A stretch of 64,000 bases of DNA from Micrococcus porci (GCF_020097155.1 NZ_CP083691.1:1302001-1366000); one strand, 5' to 3'. Counted from the stretch's first letter, positions 1 through 9,067 are shown. The notes: generated by a model not told the origin, from the sequence alone. Numbers and translations are program-made.

Positions 1-558
1 CGCAAGGGCCGCATGCAGGAGATGTCCAACCACGGCACCGGCTGGATCCGCATGGAGTTCCTGGTGCCGGCCCGCGGCCTGATCGGCTTCCGCACCCGCT
101 TCCTCACGGACACCCGCGGCGCCGGCATCGCCTCGTCCGAGGCCGCCGGCTACGAGCCGTGGACCGGCGACATCGAGTACCGCACCAACGGCTCCCTGGT
201 GGCGGATCGCGCGGGCACCGCCACGCCGTTCGCCATGATCAACCTGCAGGAGCGCGGCACGTTCTTCATCCAGCCGGGCGCCGAGGTGTACGAGGGCATG
301 ATCGTGGGCGAGAACGCGCGGGCGGACGACATGGACGTGAACATCACCAAGGAGAAGAAGCTCACCAACATGCGTGCCGCCTCCTCCGAGTCCTTCGAGG
401 GCCTGACCCCGCCCCGCACCCTGACCCTCGAGGAGTCCCTCGAGTTCGCCCGGGAGGACGAGTGCGTGGAGATCACCCCCGAGGACATCCGCATCCGCAA
501 GGTGGTCCTGGACGCGAACGAGCGCCTCAAGGCGGCCCGTGCCCGCGCCCGCGCCTGA
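1..558 (+). CDS. typA: Translational GTPase TypA/BipA, C-terminal part (5' end outside window)
   Basis: The frame is open from base 1 and ends with TGA at 558, giving about 185 residues of the C-terminal part of TypA/BipA, a ribosome-associated GTPase of the EF-G type. The stretch MEFLVPARGLIGFRTRFLTD and the later TKEKKLTNMRAASSE are typical of the domain V and BipA-specific C-terminal domain. The GTPase domain lies upstream of the window. The last bases overlap by 20 bp the GTG start of the next gene, suggesting translational coupling. Identification rests on this characteristic C-terminus and is secure; only the upstream extent is unknown. Confidence 0.93.
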   Translation, partial: RKGRMQEMSNHGTGWIRMEFLVPARGLIGFRTRFLTDTRGAGIASSEAAGYEPWTGDIEYRTNGSLVADRAGTATPFAMINLQERGTFFIQPGAEVYEGMIVGENARADDMDVNITKEKKLTNMRAASSESFEGLTPPRTLTLEESLEFAREDECVEITPEDIRIRKVVLDANERLKAARARARA

Positions 559-1126
559 GCCGCGCCACGGCGCGCACCCCACGACGGCGGCGCCCGTCCC
601 CTCCGCGGGGGGCGGCGCCGCCGTCGCGGCACGCAGGGGACGACGCCGGCCGGCCTGGCGGGACGTGCTGCCCGGCCTGGCGCTCGGCGTCGGGACGGGC
701 GCGCTGGGCACCGCCACGCACCTGAGCCTGCTGCCCGTCGGCTCCTGGCTGCTCCCGTGGGGGCTGGTGCTCGCGCTCGTGCTGGTCGGCTCCACGCAGC
801 GCTGGTGGATGCGCCGCGCCGCGGCCGCCGGGGGACGCCCGGTGCGGGCGGGCGCCGCCGTCGTGCTGGCCGCGTTCACCATGGCCTCCGCGCTGCGCTG
901 GCTGCCGGCCACGGACCGGCTGGACCTGCCCTGGACCGCGGGCGTCGCGCAGGCCATGCCCGTGGCGTTCGCGGCCTCGGTCGGCTGGACGCTGGGCCTG
1001 CCGGTGCTCGGCGTCGTCCTGCTGTGGCTGGGCGCCCGTGCCGGCGAGGGACGGGCGGCCGGAGAGAGTACCCTGGAGCGAACCCCGAACCCCGTGCCTG
1101 CCAGGAAGGTGGACGGTCAGCCATGA
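539..1126 (+). CDS. Hypothetical multi-pass membrane protein
   Basis: The 195-residue product starts at GTG 539 inside the end of typA and stops at 1126, overlapping the fdxA ATG by 4 bp (ATGA). After a proline/alanine-rich, positively charged head of about 40 residues there are roughly four hydrophobic segments, separated by short basic loops such as [14 protein letters not shown]. The C-terminus is short and polar. No enzymatic motif is visible and I do not recognise a named family. Small membrane proteins are common between typA and fdxA in related actinobacteria, but that is context only. The overlaps at both ends suggest a typA-orf-fdxA transcription unit. An ATG start further in cannot be excluded. 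Confidence 0.75.
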   Translation: MPAPAPEPRHGAHPTTAAPVPSAGGGAAVAARRGRRRPAWRDVLPGLALGVGTGALGTATHLSLLPVGSWLLPWGLVLALVLVGSTQRWWMRRAAAAGGRPVRAGAAVVLAAFTMASALRWLPATDRLDLPWTAGVAQAMPVAFAASVGWTLGLPVLGVVLLWLGARAGEGRAAGESTLERTPNPVPARKVDGQP

Positions 1127-1449
1127 CCTATGTGATCGCGTTGCCGTGTGTGGACGTCAAGGACAAGGCGTGCATCGACGAGTGCCCCGTGGACTGCATC
1201 TACGAGGGCGAGCGCTCCCTCTACATCCACCCGGACGAGTGCGTCGACTGCGGCGCCTGCGAGCCGGTGTGCCCGGTGGAGGCCATCTACTACGAGGACG
1301 ACGTCCCCGAGGAGTGGGCCGACTACTACAAGGCCAACGTCGAGTTCTTCGACGACCTCGGCTCCCCGGGCGGCGCGGCCAAGCTCGGCCAGATCGCCAA
1401 GGACCACCCGCTGATCTCCGCGCTGCCCCCGCAGGGCGAGGGCGCCTGA
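1123..1449 (+). CDS. fdxA: Seven-iron ferredoxin FdxA
   Basis: A 108-residue ferredoxin carrying one 3Fe-4S and one 4Fe-4S cluster, a cytosolic low-potential electron carrier. Cysteines at 9, 17, 21, 25, 40, 43, 46 and 50 match the Azotobacter FdI pattern: 9, 17 and 50 would hold the 3Fe-4S cluster, 21, 40, 43 and 46 the 4Fe-4S cluster, and 25 is the free cysteine. The acidic C-terminal half is also typical of actinobacterial FdxA. The start ATG overlaps the upstream stop by 4 bp and has an AGGAAGG ribosome site about 13 bases before it. dapC begins 4 bases downstream, the usual actinobacterial order. Confidence 0.97.
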   Translation: MTYVIALPCVDVKDKACIDECPVDCIYEGERSLYIHPDECVDCGACEPVCPVEAIYYEDDVPEEWADYYKANVEFFDDLGSPGGAAKLGQIAKDHPLISALPPQGEGA

Positions 1450-1453
1450 GCGC

Positions 1454-2605
1454 ATGCTGACGCTGCCGGACTACCCCTGGGACACGCTCGCCCCCTACCG
1501 TGAGCGCGCCGCGGCGCACCCCGAGGGCACGGTGGACCTGTCCATCGGCACGCCGGTGGATCCCACGCCCGCGCTGATCCGCGACGCGCTCACGGCGGCC
1601 GCGGACGCCCACGGCTACCCGACGACGCACGGCACCGCCGAGCTCCGGCAGGCCGTCGTGGACTGGTTCGCCCGGCGGCGCGGCGTCCCGGGGCTGGACC
1701 CGGAGGCCGTCCTGCCCACGGTCGGCTCGAAGGAGCTCATCGCGTGGCTGCCTACGCTGCTGGGCCTGGGGGCGGGGGACGTCGTCGTCTTCCCGGCCAC
1801 CGCGTACCCCACCTACGCGATCGGCGCGCAGATCGCCGGCGCCGAGGCCGTGGCCGCGGACACCCTCGCCGAGCTCGACGACGACGTCCGCTCCCGCGTG
1901 CGCCTCGTCTGGACGAACTCCCCGGCCAACCCCACCGGCGCCGTCCTGGACGCCGCGGAACTGAGGGCGATCGTGGACGACGCCCGGGCCCTGGGCGCCG
2001 TGGTCTGCGGCGACGAGTGCTACGCCGAGCTCGGCTGGGACGAGTGGGAGGACCGCGTCGTCCCGTGCATCCTCGCTCCCGAGGTCTCCGGCGGGGACCT
2101 CACCGGCCTGCTCTCCGTGTACTCGCTGTCCAAGCAGTCCAACCTCGCCGGGTACCGCGCGGCGTTCGTCGGCGGCGACCCCGAGCTGATCGCGCCGCTG
2201 ACCAACACCCGCAAACACGCCGGGATGATCGTGCCCGGGCCCGTGCAGCACGCCATGGCCGTGGCCCTCCGCGACGACGCCCACGTGGCCGCCCAGAGGG
2301 ACCTCTACCGGGAGCGGCGCGCCGCGCTGAAGGCGGCCCTCGAGTCCGCCGGGTACGCGGTGGACCACTCCGAGGCCGGCCTGTACCTGTGGACCCGCCG
2401 GGCGGACCTCGCCCCCGGTCAGGGCACCGCGCAGGACTCGTGGGACCTGCTCGGCGAGCTCGCCGAGCTGGGGATCGTGGCCGGGCCGGGCGTCTTCTAC
2501 GGCGCCGCCGGCCACGGGCACGTCCGTGTGGCGATCACCGCCTCGGACGAGGCCGTGGCCGCCGGCGCCGCTCGGCTGACCGCGCGCGGCCCGCTGCCCC
2601 GCTGA
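1454..2605 (+). CDS. dapC: Succinyldiaminopimelate transaminase DapC
   Basis: A 383-residue class I/II PLP-dependent aminotransferase that converts N-succinyl-2-amino-6-ketopimelate to N-succinyl-LL-2,6-diaminopimelate, for lysine and peptidoglycan. Visible family features are the N-terminal DLSIGTPVDPTP stretch, TNSPANPTGAVL in the middle, and SVYSLSKQSNLAGYR, whose lysine should form the Schiff base with PLP. It starts 4 bp after fdxA. dapD and dapE lie within 4 kb, so three of the four succinylase-branch enzymes are clustered here. A rho-independent hairpin follows directly. The specific dapC assignment rests on the fdxA-dapC pairing plus the family pattern. Confidence 0.93.
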   Translation: MLTLPDYPWDTLAPYRERAAAHPEGTVDLSIGTPVDPTPALIRDALTAAADAHGYPTTHGTAELRQAVVDWFARRRGVPGLDPEAVLPTVGSKELIAWLPTLLGLGAGDVVVFPATAYPTYAIGAQIAGAEAVAADTLAELDDDVRSRVRLVWTNSPANPTGAVLDAAELRAIVDDARALGAVVCGDECYAELGWDEWEDRVVPCILAPEVSGGDLTGLLSVYSLSKQSNLAGYRAAFVGGDPELIAPLTNTRKHAGMIVPGPVQHAMAVALRDDAHVAAQRDLYRERRAALKAALESAGYAVDHSEAGLYLWTRRADLAPGQGTAQDSWDLLGELAELGIVAGPGVFYGAAGHGHVRVAITASDEAVAAGAARLTARGPLPR

Positions 2606-2616
2606 GACGCACGGAC

Positions 2617-2646
2617 GACGGCGCCCCCGGCTCCGGGGGCGCCGTC
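2617..2646 (+). terminator. Terminator hairpin after dapC
   Basis: A perfect 14-bp GC stem (2617-2630 pairing with 2633-2646) with a 2-base loop lies 12 bases after the dapC stop and before the gltA promoter. There is no U-run, as is usual in such high-GC genomes. Confidence 0.75.
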
Positions 2647-2698
2647 CACGGCGCGGCCCCGCGGGTCCACCGGTGGCGTGCCGCCCGGCCCGACTGGG

Positions 2699-2704
2699 TA
2701 GAGT
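2699..2704 (+). promoter_or_regulatory. Probable -10 box of gltA (TAGAGT)
   Basis: TAGAGT sits 78 bases before the gltA start, downstream of the dapC terminator, giving gltA a leader of about 70 bases and a GAGGGAGA ribosome site. No clear -35 was seen. This contrasts with the leaderless arrangement of many other genes here. Confidence 0.45.
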
Positions 2705-2782
2705 GGAGAAGAATCGTCCCCGTGTGCGCGCCCAGTCCTGCGCGCCGCGGGCCCACCTGACAGGAAGACGAGGGAGACACCC

Positions 2783-4069
2783 GTGAGCGAGATTGAGTCC
2801 GCCCGACTGACGGTCGGCGAGAAGACCCTGGACCTCGGCGTCGAGAAGGCGGCCGAGGGCAACGACGGCATCGTCGTCGCCCCGCTGCTCAAGGAGACCG
2901 GCAAGGTCACCTACGACCCGGGCTTCATGAACACCGCCAACGCCAAGTCCGCCATCACCTACATCGACGGCGACCAGGGCATCCTGCGCTACCGCGGCTA
3001 CGCGATCGAGGACCTCGCCGAGCACTCCTCGTTCATGGAGGTCGCCTACCTGCTCATCTACGGCGAGCTGCCGGAGTCCAAGGAGGCCCTGGAGGCCTGG
3101 GAGACCAACATCCTGCGCCACAACATGGTCCACGAGGACCTGAAGATGTTCTTCAACGGCTTCCCGCGCGACGCACACCCGATGCCGGTGCTGTCCTCCT
3201 CCGTGTCCGCCCTGTCCACCTTCTACGCGGACTCCCTGGACCCCAAGGACCCCGAGCAGGTCCACATCTCCACCGTGCGCCTGCTGGGCAAGCTGCCGGT
3301 GCTGGCCTCCTACGCGTTCAAGAAGTCGCTGGGCCAGCCGTTCATGTACCCGCACAACAACCTCAACTACGTGGAGAACTTCCTCCGCCTGTGCTTCGGC
3401 GTGCCCGCCGAGGAGTACGAGATCGACCCGGACATGGTCAAGGCGCTCGACCTGCTCCTCATGCTCCACGCGGACCATGAGCAGAACGCGTCGACCTCCA
3501 CGGTGCGCCTGGTGGGCTCCACGGACGCCAACCTCTTCGCCTCCGTCTCGGCCGGCATCAACGCCCTCTACGGCCCCCTGCACGGCGGTGCCAACGAGGC
3601 CGTCCTCAACATGCTGCGCAGGATCCAGGCCGAGGGCATCAAGCCCGAGGACTTCATGGAGAAGGTGAAGCACAAGGAGGACGGCGTCCGCCTGATGGGC
3701 TTCGGACACCGCGTCTACAAGAACTACGACCCGCGCGCCAAGATCGTCAAGAAGACCGCCGAGGACATCCTGGCCAAGCTCGGCGGCAACGACGAGCTGC
3801 TCGAGATCGCCATGCGCCTCGAGGAGAAAGCCCTCGCCGACGACTACTTCGTGGAGCGTCGTCTCTACCCGAACGTCGACTTCTACACCGGCGTGATCTA
3901 CAAGGCCATGGGCTTCCCCGAGAAGATGTTCACCGTCCTCTTCGCCCTGGGTCGCCTCCCCGGCTGGATCGCCCAGTGGCGCGAGCTGACGGAGGACCCG
4001 GCCACCAAGATCGGCCGCCCGCGCCAGATCTACGTGGGCGAGCAGCTGCGCCAGTACCCGCAGCGCTGA
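2783..4069 (+). CDS. gltA: Citrate synthase
   Basis: A 428-residue type II (hexameric, Gram-negative-like) citrate synthase that condenses oxaloacetate and acetyl-CoA into citrate at the entry of the TCA cycle. Catalytic residues are visible in order: His in GPLHGGANEAV, His in GFGHRVYKNYDPRAK and Asp in YPNVDFYTGV. The length fits the family. The GTG start is supported by GAGGGAGAC at about 10 bases upstream. The gene is monocistronic, bounded upstream by the dapC hairpin and downstream by a strong hairpin shared with the convergent dapD. Confidence 0.97.
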   Translation: MSEIESARLTVGEKTLDLGVEKAAEGNDGIVVAPLLKETGKVTYDPGFMNTANAKSAITYIDGDQGILRYRGYAIEDLAEHSSFMEVAYLLIYGELPESKEALEAWETNILRHNMVHEDLKMFFNGFPRDAHPMPVLSSSVSALSTFYADSLDPKDPEQVHISTVRLLGKLPVLASYAFKKSLGQPFMYPHNNLNYVENFLRLCFGVPAEEYEIDPDMVKALDLLLMLHADHEQNASTSTVRLVGSTDANLFASVSAGINALYGPLHGGANEAVLNMLRRIQAEGIKPEDFMEKVKHKEDGVRLMGFGHRVYKNYDPRAKIVKKTAEDILAKLGGNDELLEIAMRLEEKALADDYFVERRLYPNVDFYTGVIYKAMGFPEKMFTVLFALGRLPGWIAQWRELTEDPATKIGRPRQIYVGEQLRQYPQR

Positions 4070-4111
4070 CCGGGGCGCCGGGGCGCGCGCCCCGGACCCC
4101 GCCGACCGCGC

Positions 4112-4148
4112 GACGGCCCCCGCACCCGGACAGGGTGCGGGGGCCGTC
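4112..4148 (+). terminator. Bidirectional terminator between gltA and dapD
   Basis: A perfect 16-bp inverted repeat (4112-4127 with 4133-4148, loop GGACA) lies between the convergent 3' ends of gltA and dapD and can serve both strands. Confidence 0.85.
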
Positions 4149-4167
4149 GGCGTTCAGCTCAGGAGCG

Positions 4168-5130
4168 TCAGTTCGCGTGCAGCTCCGCGTTGAGCGCCAC
4201 GGTGCGGCCGTCGCGGGGGAGGACCTCCACGCCGCCGGTCACGGAGTTGCGGCGGAACAGCAGGTTGGTCACGCCCGAGAGCTCGACCGCCTTGACGGTG
4301 CGCGGCTTCCGGCCGGGCTCCACCACGGTCACCACGGTGCCCGCGGTGACGTACAGGCCGGCCTCCACCACGGAGTCGTCGCCGATGGAGATGCCCACGC
4401 CGGAGTTCGCGCCGAGCAGCACGTGCTCGCCGATGACGACCTTCTGGGTGCCGCCGCCGGAGAGGGTGCCCATGATGGACACGCCGCCGCCGAGGTCGGA
4501 GCCGTCGCCCACCACCACGCCGGCGGAGATGCGGCCCTCCACCATGGAGTGGCCCAGGGTGCCGGCGTTGAAGTTGACGAAGCCCTCGTGCATCACGGTC
4601 GTGCCCTCGGCCAGGTGCGCGCCGAGGCGGACGCGGTCGGCGTCGCCGATGCGCACGCCGGTGGGCACCACGTAGTCGGTCATGCGGGGGAACTTGTCCA
4701 CGCCGTAGACGTTCACGGCGCCGCGGGCGCGCAGCTTGGCACGGGTCGCCTCGAAGCCCTCGACCGCGCACGGGCCGAAGTTCGTCCACACGACGTTGGT
4801 GAGCAGGCCGAACACGCCGTCCAGGTTCAGCTCGTTGGGGCGCACCAGGCGGTGGGAGAGGGCGTGCAGGCGCAGCCAGGCGTCCTCCGCGGAGGCGGGG
4901 GCGACGTCGAGGTCCGCCTCGAGGGCGACGATGTCCTGGGTGGTGCCGCGATCCGCGTCGGCGGCTGCGAGGCCCTCGAGGGTGCCGGCGAGGGACGCGT
5001 CGGCGGAAGCCAGCGGGCCGGTGACGGGCGCGGGGAACCAGACGTCGAGGACGGCGCCGTCGGCGGCGCGGGTGGCCAGGCCGTGGCCGGAGACGAGGCG
5101 GGCGGAGGAGGTCTGCGAGGTGTCGGTCAT
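4168..5130 (-). CDS. dapD: Tetrahydrodipicolinate N-succinyltransferase DapD
   Basis: A 320-residue enzyme that transfers succinyl from succinyl-CoA to tetrahydrodipicolinate, the first committed step of the succinylase branch of diaminopimelate synthesis. The C-terminal half shows left-handed beta-helix hexapeptide repeats ([51 protein letters not shown]), and the long N-terminal domain matches the actinobacterial form of DapD. The ATG at 5130 is preceded by TAGTCT 7 bases upstream, so the mRNA is probably leaderless. It is divergent from dapE with 71 bp between starts, so the two probably share a regulatory region. Confidence 0.95.
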   Translation of the reverse strand: MTDTSQTSSARLVSGHGLATRAADGAVLDVWFPAPVTGPLASADASLAGTLEGLAAADADRGTTQDIVALEADLDVAPASAEDAWLRLHALSHRLVRPNELNLDGVFGLLTNVVWTNFGPCAVEGFEATRAKLRARGAVNVYGVDKFPRMTDYVVPTGVRIGDADRVRLGAHLAEGTTVMHEGFVNFNAGTLGHSMVEGRISAGVVVGDGSDLGGGVSIMGTLSGGGTQKVVIGEHVLLGANSGVGISIGDDSVVEAGLYVTAGTVVTVVEPGRKPRTVKAVELSGVTNLLFRRNSVTGGVEVLPRDGRTVALNAELHAN

Positions 5131-5137
5131 GCGCGTC

Positions 5138-5143
5138 AGACTA
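5138..5143 (-). promoter_or_regulatory. -10 box of dapD (TAGTCT), leaderless
   Basis: TAGTCT on the minus strand ends 7 bases before the dapD ATG, placing transcription start at or next to the start codon. Confidence 0.6.
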
Positions 5144-5188
5144 CCGACCCGCCCGTGCCGGGTCCGGTGCAGCGGCCCGCCCCGTCCG

Positions 5189-5194
5189 TAGGAT
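5189..5194 (+). promoter_or_regulatory. -10 box of dapE (TAGGAT), leaderless
   Basis: TAGGAT ends 7 bases before ATG 5202. This spacing decides for 5202 over the in-frame ATG at 5193, which lies inside the box. The AGGA within the box could also be read as a ribosome site. Confidence 0.55.
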
Positions 5195-5201
5195 GGACGC
5201 C

Positions 5202-6341
5202 ATGACCGACGCCGTCGCCCCCGTCCTGCCCGACCTCGCCGCCGCCGACCTCGACGTCGCCGCGCTGACCGCCACGCTGCTGGACGCGCCGTCGGTCTCC
5301 GACGACGAGGGCCCGCTCGCCGACGCCGTCGAGGCGGCGCTGGCCCGCCTGCCGCGGCTGGGCGTGCGGCGCTTCGGGGACGCGATCGTGGCCCGCACCG
5401 AGCTGGGCCTGCCCGGCCGGGTGATCCTCGCCGGCCACCTGGACACCGTGCCCCTGCCCACTGCGCCCGGAGCGCGCGGCACCGTCCCCTCCGCCTGGGA
5501 GGGGGACGTGCTCTACGGCCGTGGCGCCGTGGACATGAAGTCCGGCGTCGCCGTCCAGTTGGCCCTGGCCGGCCTGTTCGGACGGGCGGACGGCCCGGAC
5601 CCGGTCCACGACGTCACCTGGGTGTTCTACGACCACGAGGAGGTCGACTCCGCGCGGTCCGGCCTCGCCCGCATCGCCCGCCAGGCCCCGGAGCTGCTCG
5701 AGGGCGACTTCGCCGTGCTGCTCGAGCCCACGGACGGCGTCGTGGAGGGCGGCTGCAACGGCACCTGCCGGTACCGGGTGCGGTTCGAGGGGGTCGCCGC
5801 GCACTCCGGGCGCGCGTGGCGCGGGGACAACGCGATCCACAAGCTGGGCGCACTGCTGAGCGCCCTGGCCGCCTACGAGCCCGCCACCGTCACGGTGGAG
5901 GGGCTGGACTACCGCGAGGGCCTGAACGCCATCCGCGTGTCCGGGGGAGTGGCCGGCAACGTCATCCCCGACGCCGCGGCCACCGAGGTGAACTACCGGT
6001 TCGCCCCGGACAAGACCCTCGAGCAGGCGCACGCCCACGTCCGGGAGGTCTTCGCGGCCGCCGGCGTGGACTGGGACGCCCAGGTGGAGGTCACGGACGC
6101 CTCGCCCGCCGCCCGCCCGGGCCTGGACCGGCCCGCCGCCGCGGCCTTCGTGGCCGCCGTGGGCGGGGAGCCCATGCCCAAGTACGGCTGGACGGACGTC
6201 GCCCGCTTCTCCGAGCTCGGCGTGCCCGCCGTGAACTTCGGTCCCGGGGACGCCCTGCTCGCCCACACGGACGACGAACACGTGGAGCGTGCGGCCGTCG
6301 AGCGCTGCCGGGACGCCCTCGAGGCCTGGCTGCGGGGCTGA
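5202..6341 (+). CDS. dapE: Succinyl-diaminopimelate desuccinylase DapE
   Basis: A 379-residue M20-family zinc hydrolase that removes succinate from N-succinyl-LL-diaminopimelate to give LL-DAP. Motifs in order are AGHLDTVP (metal His, catalytic Asp), [10 protein letters not shown] (bridging Asp), FYDHEEVDS (catalytic and metal Glu) and a later HTDDEHV near the C-terminus. A dimerisation domain with the HSGRAW motif sits in the middle. The start at 5202 rather than 5193 is preferred because of the -10 position. The gene ends facing gluD, with a hairpin and an unusual G run between them. Confidence 0.94.
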   Translation: MTDAVAPVLPDLAAADLDVAALTATLLDAPSVSDDEGPLADAVEAALARLPRLGVRRFGDAIVARTELGLPGRVILAGHLDTVPLPTAPGARGTVPSAWEGDVLYGRGAVDMKSGVAVQLALAGLFGRADGPDPVHDVTWVFYDHEEVDSARSGLARIARQAPELLEGDFAVLLEPTDGVVEGGCNGTCRYRVRFEGVAAHSGRAWRGDNAIHKLGALLSALAAYEPATVTVEGLDYREGLNAIRVSGGVAGNVIPDAAATEVNYRFAPDKTLEQAHAHVREVFAAAGVDWDAQVEVTDASPAARPGLDRPAAAAFVAAVGGEPMPKYGWTDVARFSELGVPAVNFGPGDALLAHTDDEHVERAAVERCRDALEAWLRG

Positions 6342-6380
6342 GCCGCCGCCCTGTCATCCCTCCGCCCCCCGAGACGACCA

Positions 6381-6412
6381 CGGGCCGGGCGTCCGTGAGG
6401 AGACCCGGCCCG
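6381..6412 (+). terminator. Terminator hairpin after dapE
   Basis: A perfect 9-bp stem (6381-6389 with 6404-6412), 14-base loop, 40 bases after the dapE stop. It could also act for the convergent glu operon on the other strand. Confidence 0.6.
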
Positions 6413-6430
6413 CGGCGACGGAGACCCGTC

Positions 6431-6455
6431 GGGGGGGGGGGGGGGGGGGGGGGGG
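6431..6455. repeat. Homopolymer of 25 G
   Basis: Twenty-five consecutive G residues lie between the dapE terminator hairpin and the end of gluD. The run stops one base before the gluD stop codon, so on the coding strand gluD reads TGA, G, then 25 C. It is non-coding in every frame I would call real. Its length may be unreliable, since such tracts are prone to slippage and sequencing or assembly error. Confidence 0.9.
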
Positions 6456-6456
6456 C

Positions 6457-7338
6457 TCAGTCCTTCCCGATGGTCACGGCGGTCGAGCCGGCGTGGGGCT
6501 TCGTCCTCCCGGAGGTGCGGGAGGACAGTCGGCGGGAGAGCAGCGTGGCCAACCAGGTGAGCAGCATGTTGATCAGGATGAAGATCACGGCGGCCACCAC
6601 CAGCGTCTGCAGGATGTTGCCCTGGCCGGAGCCGAGCTGGCGGGCGTACTGCAGCAGCTCGAAGAAGCCGATCAGGTAGCCCAGCGCCGAGTCCTTGAGG
6701 ATCACCACGAACTGGCTCAGCAGGGACGGGAGCATGGCGACGAGCGCCTGCGGCACCTCCACGAGGCGCAGTGACTGGTTCGGCGTCATGCCGATCGCCG
6801 CGGCGGCCTCGCGCTGGCCCTTGGGCAGGCCCGTCACGCCGGACCGGACGAGCTCGGCGATGACGGAGCCGTTGTAGAGGGTCAGGCCCACGATCACGGC
6901 GTAGTACGGGCTGTCCGCGGCGTTGATCGCCCCGCCGCGGGCCGCCAGCGCGAACGCCTGGTAGAAGAAGACCATCATCACGAGGACGGGCACGGCCCGC
7001 AGGAACTCGACGACGACGGCCGCCAGCCACCGCACCGGCGCGACCGGCGCCAGGCGCAGGAAGCCGAACACCAGGCCGAACACCACCGAGGTGACCACGG
7101 CGATGCCCGCGGACTGCAGGGTGAACTGCAGGCCCGGCAGGTAGTAGTTGGTCCAGGCGTTGGCGTCGAGCGCGGCCAGCCAGCGGCGCGGCTCGAGCTG
7201 GCCGCGGTCCTGGAGCGCCATGCCGACGACGACGGCCACGGCCAGCACGAGGGCCAGGGCCACGAGGTTGACGATCAGGATGCGCCGCCGGGTCGCCGGA
7301 CCCGGGGCGTCGAACAGCACGGAGGCCTGCGCGCTCAT
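6457..7338 (-). CDS. gluD: Amino-acid ABC transporter permease (GluD-like)
   Basis: A 293-residue inner-membrane permease of the His/Glu/Gln/Arg/opine family. After a cytoplasmic head, a first membrane segment lies near residues 20-42, followed by a periplasmic loop and about four further segments. The EAA loop that contacts the ATPase is visible as GQREAAAAIGMTPNQSLRLVEVPQAL. It starts at ATG 7338, overlapping the gluC stop by 4 bp (ATGA), so the two permeases are translationally coupled and probably form a heterodimer. Glutamate as substrate is inferred from similarity of the cluster to Corynebacterium gluABCD and is not proven. Confidence 0.88.
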   Translation of the reverse strand: MSAQASVLFDAPGPATRRRILIVNLVALALVLAVAVVVGMALQDRGQLEPRRWLAALDANAWTNYYLPGLQFTLQSAGIAVVTSVVFGLVFGFLRLAPVAPVRWLAAVVVEFLRAVPVLVMMVFFYQAFALAARGGAINAADSPYYAVIVGLTLYNGSVIAELVRSGVTGLPKGQREAAAAIGMTPNQSLRLVEVPQALVAMLPSLLSQFVVILKDSALGYLIGFFELLQYARQLGSGQGNILQTLVVAAVIFILINMLLTWLATLLSRRLSSRTSGRTKPHAGSTAVTIGKD

Positions 7339-8015
7339 CGGCTCACCGCCCACTTGTCGGAGGCCCACGTGGTCAGCAGGCCGATCGGGATGACGATCAG
7401 GCAGAACCCGATCGCGATGGTCAGGAAGATCGCCACCATGGCGTCGGGCCGGAACTCGATCATGGTTTTCATCAGCCCGGAGGCCTCGGCCACGGACGCG
7501 GCGGCGGCCACGGTGGTGTTCTTGGTCAGGGCGATCACGGTGTTGCCGATCGGGGTGATCGCCCCGCGCAGGGCCTGCGGCAGGATCACCAGGCGGGCGG
7601 CGGGCAGGAAGCCCAGGCCGATCGCGCGGGCGGCCTCGGCCTGGCCCAGGGGCACCGTGTTCACGCCGGAGCGGATCGCCTCGCACATGAACGCCGCGTG
7701 GTACAGGGACAGGGCGAGCACGGCGTAGACGAAGAAGTTGACCTTGAAGTCCGGGGCGAACGTGACCTTCAGCTGGCCCCAGACCGCGAGCACGCCGATC
7801 AGCATGATGATGGTCAGCGGGGTGTTGCGCACGATGTGGACGTAGCCCGCTCCGACGGCCCGCAGGGAGGGCACGGGGGAGATGCGGCAGAGGGCGAGCA
7901 GCACGCCGAGGACGAAGGCGCCCAGGGTGGCGAGCGCGGCCAGCCGGATGTTCATCCAGAAGGCCTGCGGCACGGCGGCGCCGTACTGCTCGACGAGGGT
8001 GGACAGGGATTCCAT
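7335..8015 (-). CDS. gluC: Amino-acid ABC transporter permease (GluC-like)
   Basis: A 226-residue permease of the same family, with membrane segments starting near residue 25 (LAALATLGAFVLGVLLAL) and an EAA loop, GQAEAARAIGLGFLPAARLVILPQAL. The motif RNTPLTIIML before it is typical of HisM/GlnP-type subunits. It lies 90 bases downstream of gluB on the minus strand, behind a strong hairpin that probably lowers permease expression relative to the binding protein. Its stop overlaps the gluD start. Confidence 0.89.
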   Translation of the reverse strand: MESLSTLVEQYGAAVPQAFWMNIRLAALATLGAFVLGVLLALCRISPVPSLRAVGAGYVHIVRNTPLTIIMLIGVLAVWGQLKVTFAPDFKVNFFVYAVLALSLYHAAFMCEAIRSGVNTVPLGQAEAARAIGLGFLPAARLVILPQALRGAITPIGNTVIALTKNTTVAAAASVAEASGLMKTMIEFRPDAMVAIFLTIAIGFCLIVIPIGLLTTWASDKWAVSR

Positions 8016-8051
8016 GTCTCCTCCGGGGATCGGGAGCGGGTGCCAGACGAC

Positions 8052-8081
8052 GGCGGCGGCTCCGGTCTCGGAGCCGCCGCC
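8052..8081 (-). terminator. Intercistronic hairpin between gluB and gluC
   Basis: A perfect 13-bp stem (8052-8064 with 8069-8081, loop GTCT) sits between the gluB stop and the gluC start. Hairpins at this place in ABC importer operons commonly act as partial terminators or mRNA stabilisers, so that the binding protein is made in excess. That role is inferred. Confidence 0.65.
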
Positions 8082-8105
8082 GGCGCGTGGGGCGTCAGGA
8101 AGGGA

Positions 8106-8993
8106 TCAGGCGCAGGGCTCGAACTCGGCGTCGGCGCCGGAGTTCTTGTCCTCGGAGTACTCGTAACCGGTGCCCTCGGTGTTGGCCTTCAGGGACTTCT
8201 CCCACTCGCCGGAGTCCTTCATGGCCTTGATGGCCTCGTTGATGTCCTTGCACTTGTCCGAGCCCTTCTGCAGGCCGACGCCGTAGCGCTCGGTGGTGAA
8301 GGGCTGGCCGACGACCTTGAACTTGCCCTTGTTGGCGTCGGTCGCCGCGAGGCCGGCGAGGATGATGTCGTCCGTGGTCACGGCGTCCACCTGGCCGGAC
8401 TCCAGGTAGGTCACGCACTCCGCGTAGCCGCCCTGCTCGACCAGGTTCACGCCGGAGGCGTAGTTGTCCTTGATCTTCTGGGCGGAGGTCGAGCCGGTGA
8501 CGGAGCACAGGTTCTTGCCGTTGAGGGAGTCCGGGCCGGTGATCGAGGTGTCGTCCTGGCGGACCAGCAGGTCCTGGCCGGCCACGAAGTAGGGGCCGGC
8601 GAAGTCCACGCGCTGCTTGCGCGCGTCGGTGATGGAGTAGGTCGCGAAGATCATGTCGACCTCGCCGTTCTCCAGGGCGTTCTCGCGGTTCGCGGACGGG
8701 GTCTGGACCCACTCGATCTTGTCCTCGGCAACGCCGAGCTTGCCTGCCACGTAGCGGGCGACGTCGGTGTCGAAGCCGGTGGGCGCGTTCTGGCCCTCAC
8801 GGAAGCCGAGGCCCGGCTGGTCGTACTTGATGCCGATCCGGAGGGTGTCCGAGGAGCCGGACTGGGCGGCGGTCGAACCGGAGGCGGACGACGCGGAGCC
8901 CGAGCCGCCCGAGGAGGAGGGGGAGCAGGCGGAGAGGGACAGGGCCGCGGCGGCGGCCACCGCGGCGACGGAGAGGATGCGGGAACGGGCCAT
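8106..8993 (-). CDS. gluB: Glutamate-type substrate-binding lipoprotein (GluB-like)
   Basis: A 295-residue solute-binding protein of family 3. The N-terminus is a lipoprotein signal: basic MARSR, a hydrophobic alanine/leucine core and the lipobox LSAC, with Cys near residue 22 as lipidation site. A serine/glycine-rich linker of about 25 residues follows, as usual for surface lipoproteins, then the mature domain from SDTLRIGIKYDQPGLG. The motif DMIFATYSITDARKQRVDFAGPY is the family signature. ATG 8993 has AAGGAGT 5 bases upstream. Expressed with gluA upstream and gluCD downstream. Confidence 0.93.
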   Translation of the reverse strand: MARSRILSVAAVAAAAALSLSACSPSSSGGSGSASSASGSTAAQSGSSDTLRIGIKYDQPGLGFREGQNAPTGFDTDVARYVAGKLGVAEDKIEWVQTPSANRENALENGEVDMIFATYSITDARKQRVDFAGPYFVAGQDLLVRQDDTSITGPDSLNGKNLCSVTGSTSAQKIKDNYASGVNLVEQGGYAECVTYLESGQVDAVTTDDIILAGLAATDANKGKFKVVGQPFTTERYGVGLQKGSDKCKDINEAIKAMKDSGEWEKSLKANTEGTGYEYSEDKNSGADAEFEPCA

Positions 8994-9067
8994 GATGACT
9001 CCTTGGGTGCGGAGGGTGCTGACGGGGAGGGTGACGACGACGGCGCCCCGGTCGGGGCCGGCACGCG

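Noticed and set aside
1157..3709. 850-codon antisense open frame over dapC and gltA
   Set aside because: At this GC content stop codons are rare on the opposite strand; the product is histidine/valine/glycine-biased low complexity and both gltA and dapC are unmistakable.
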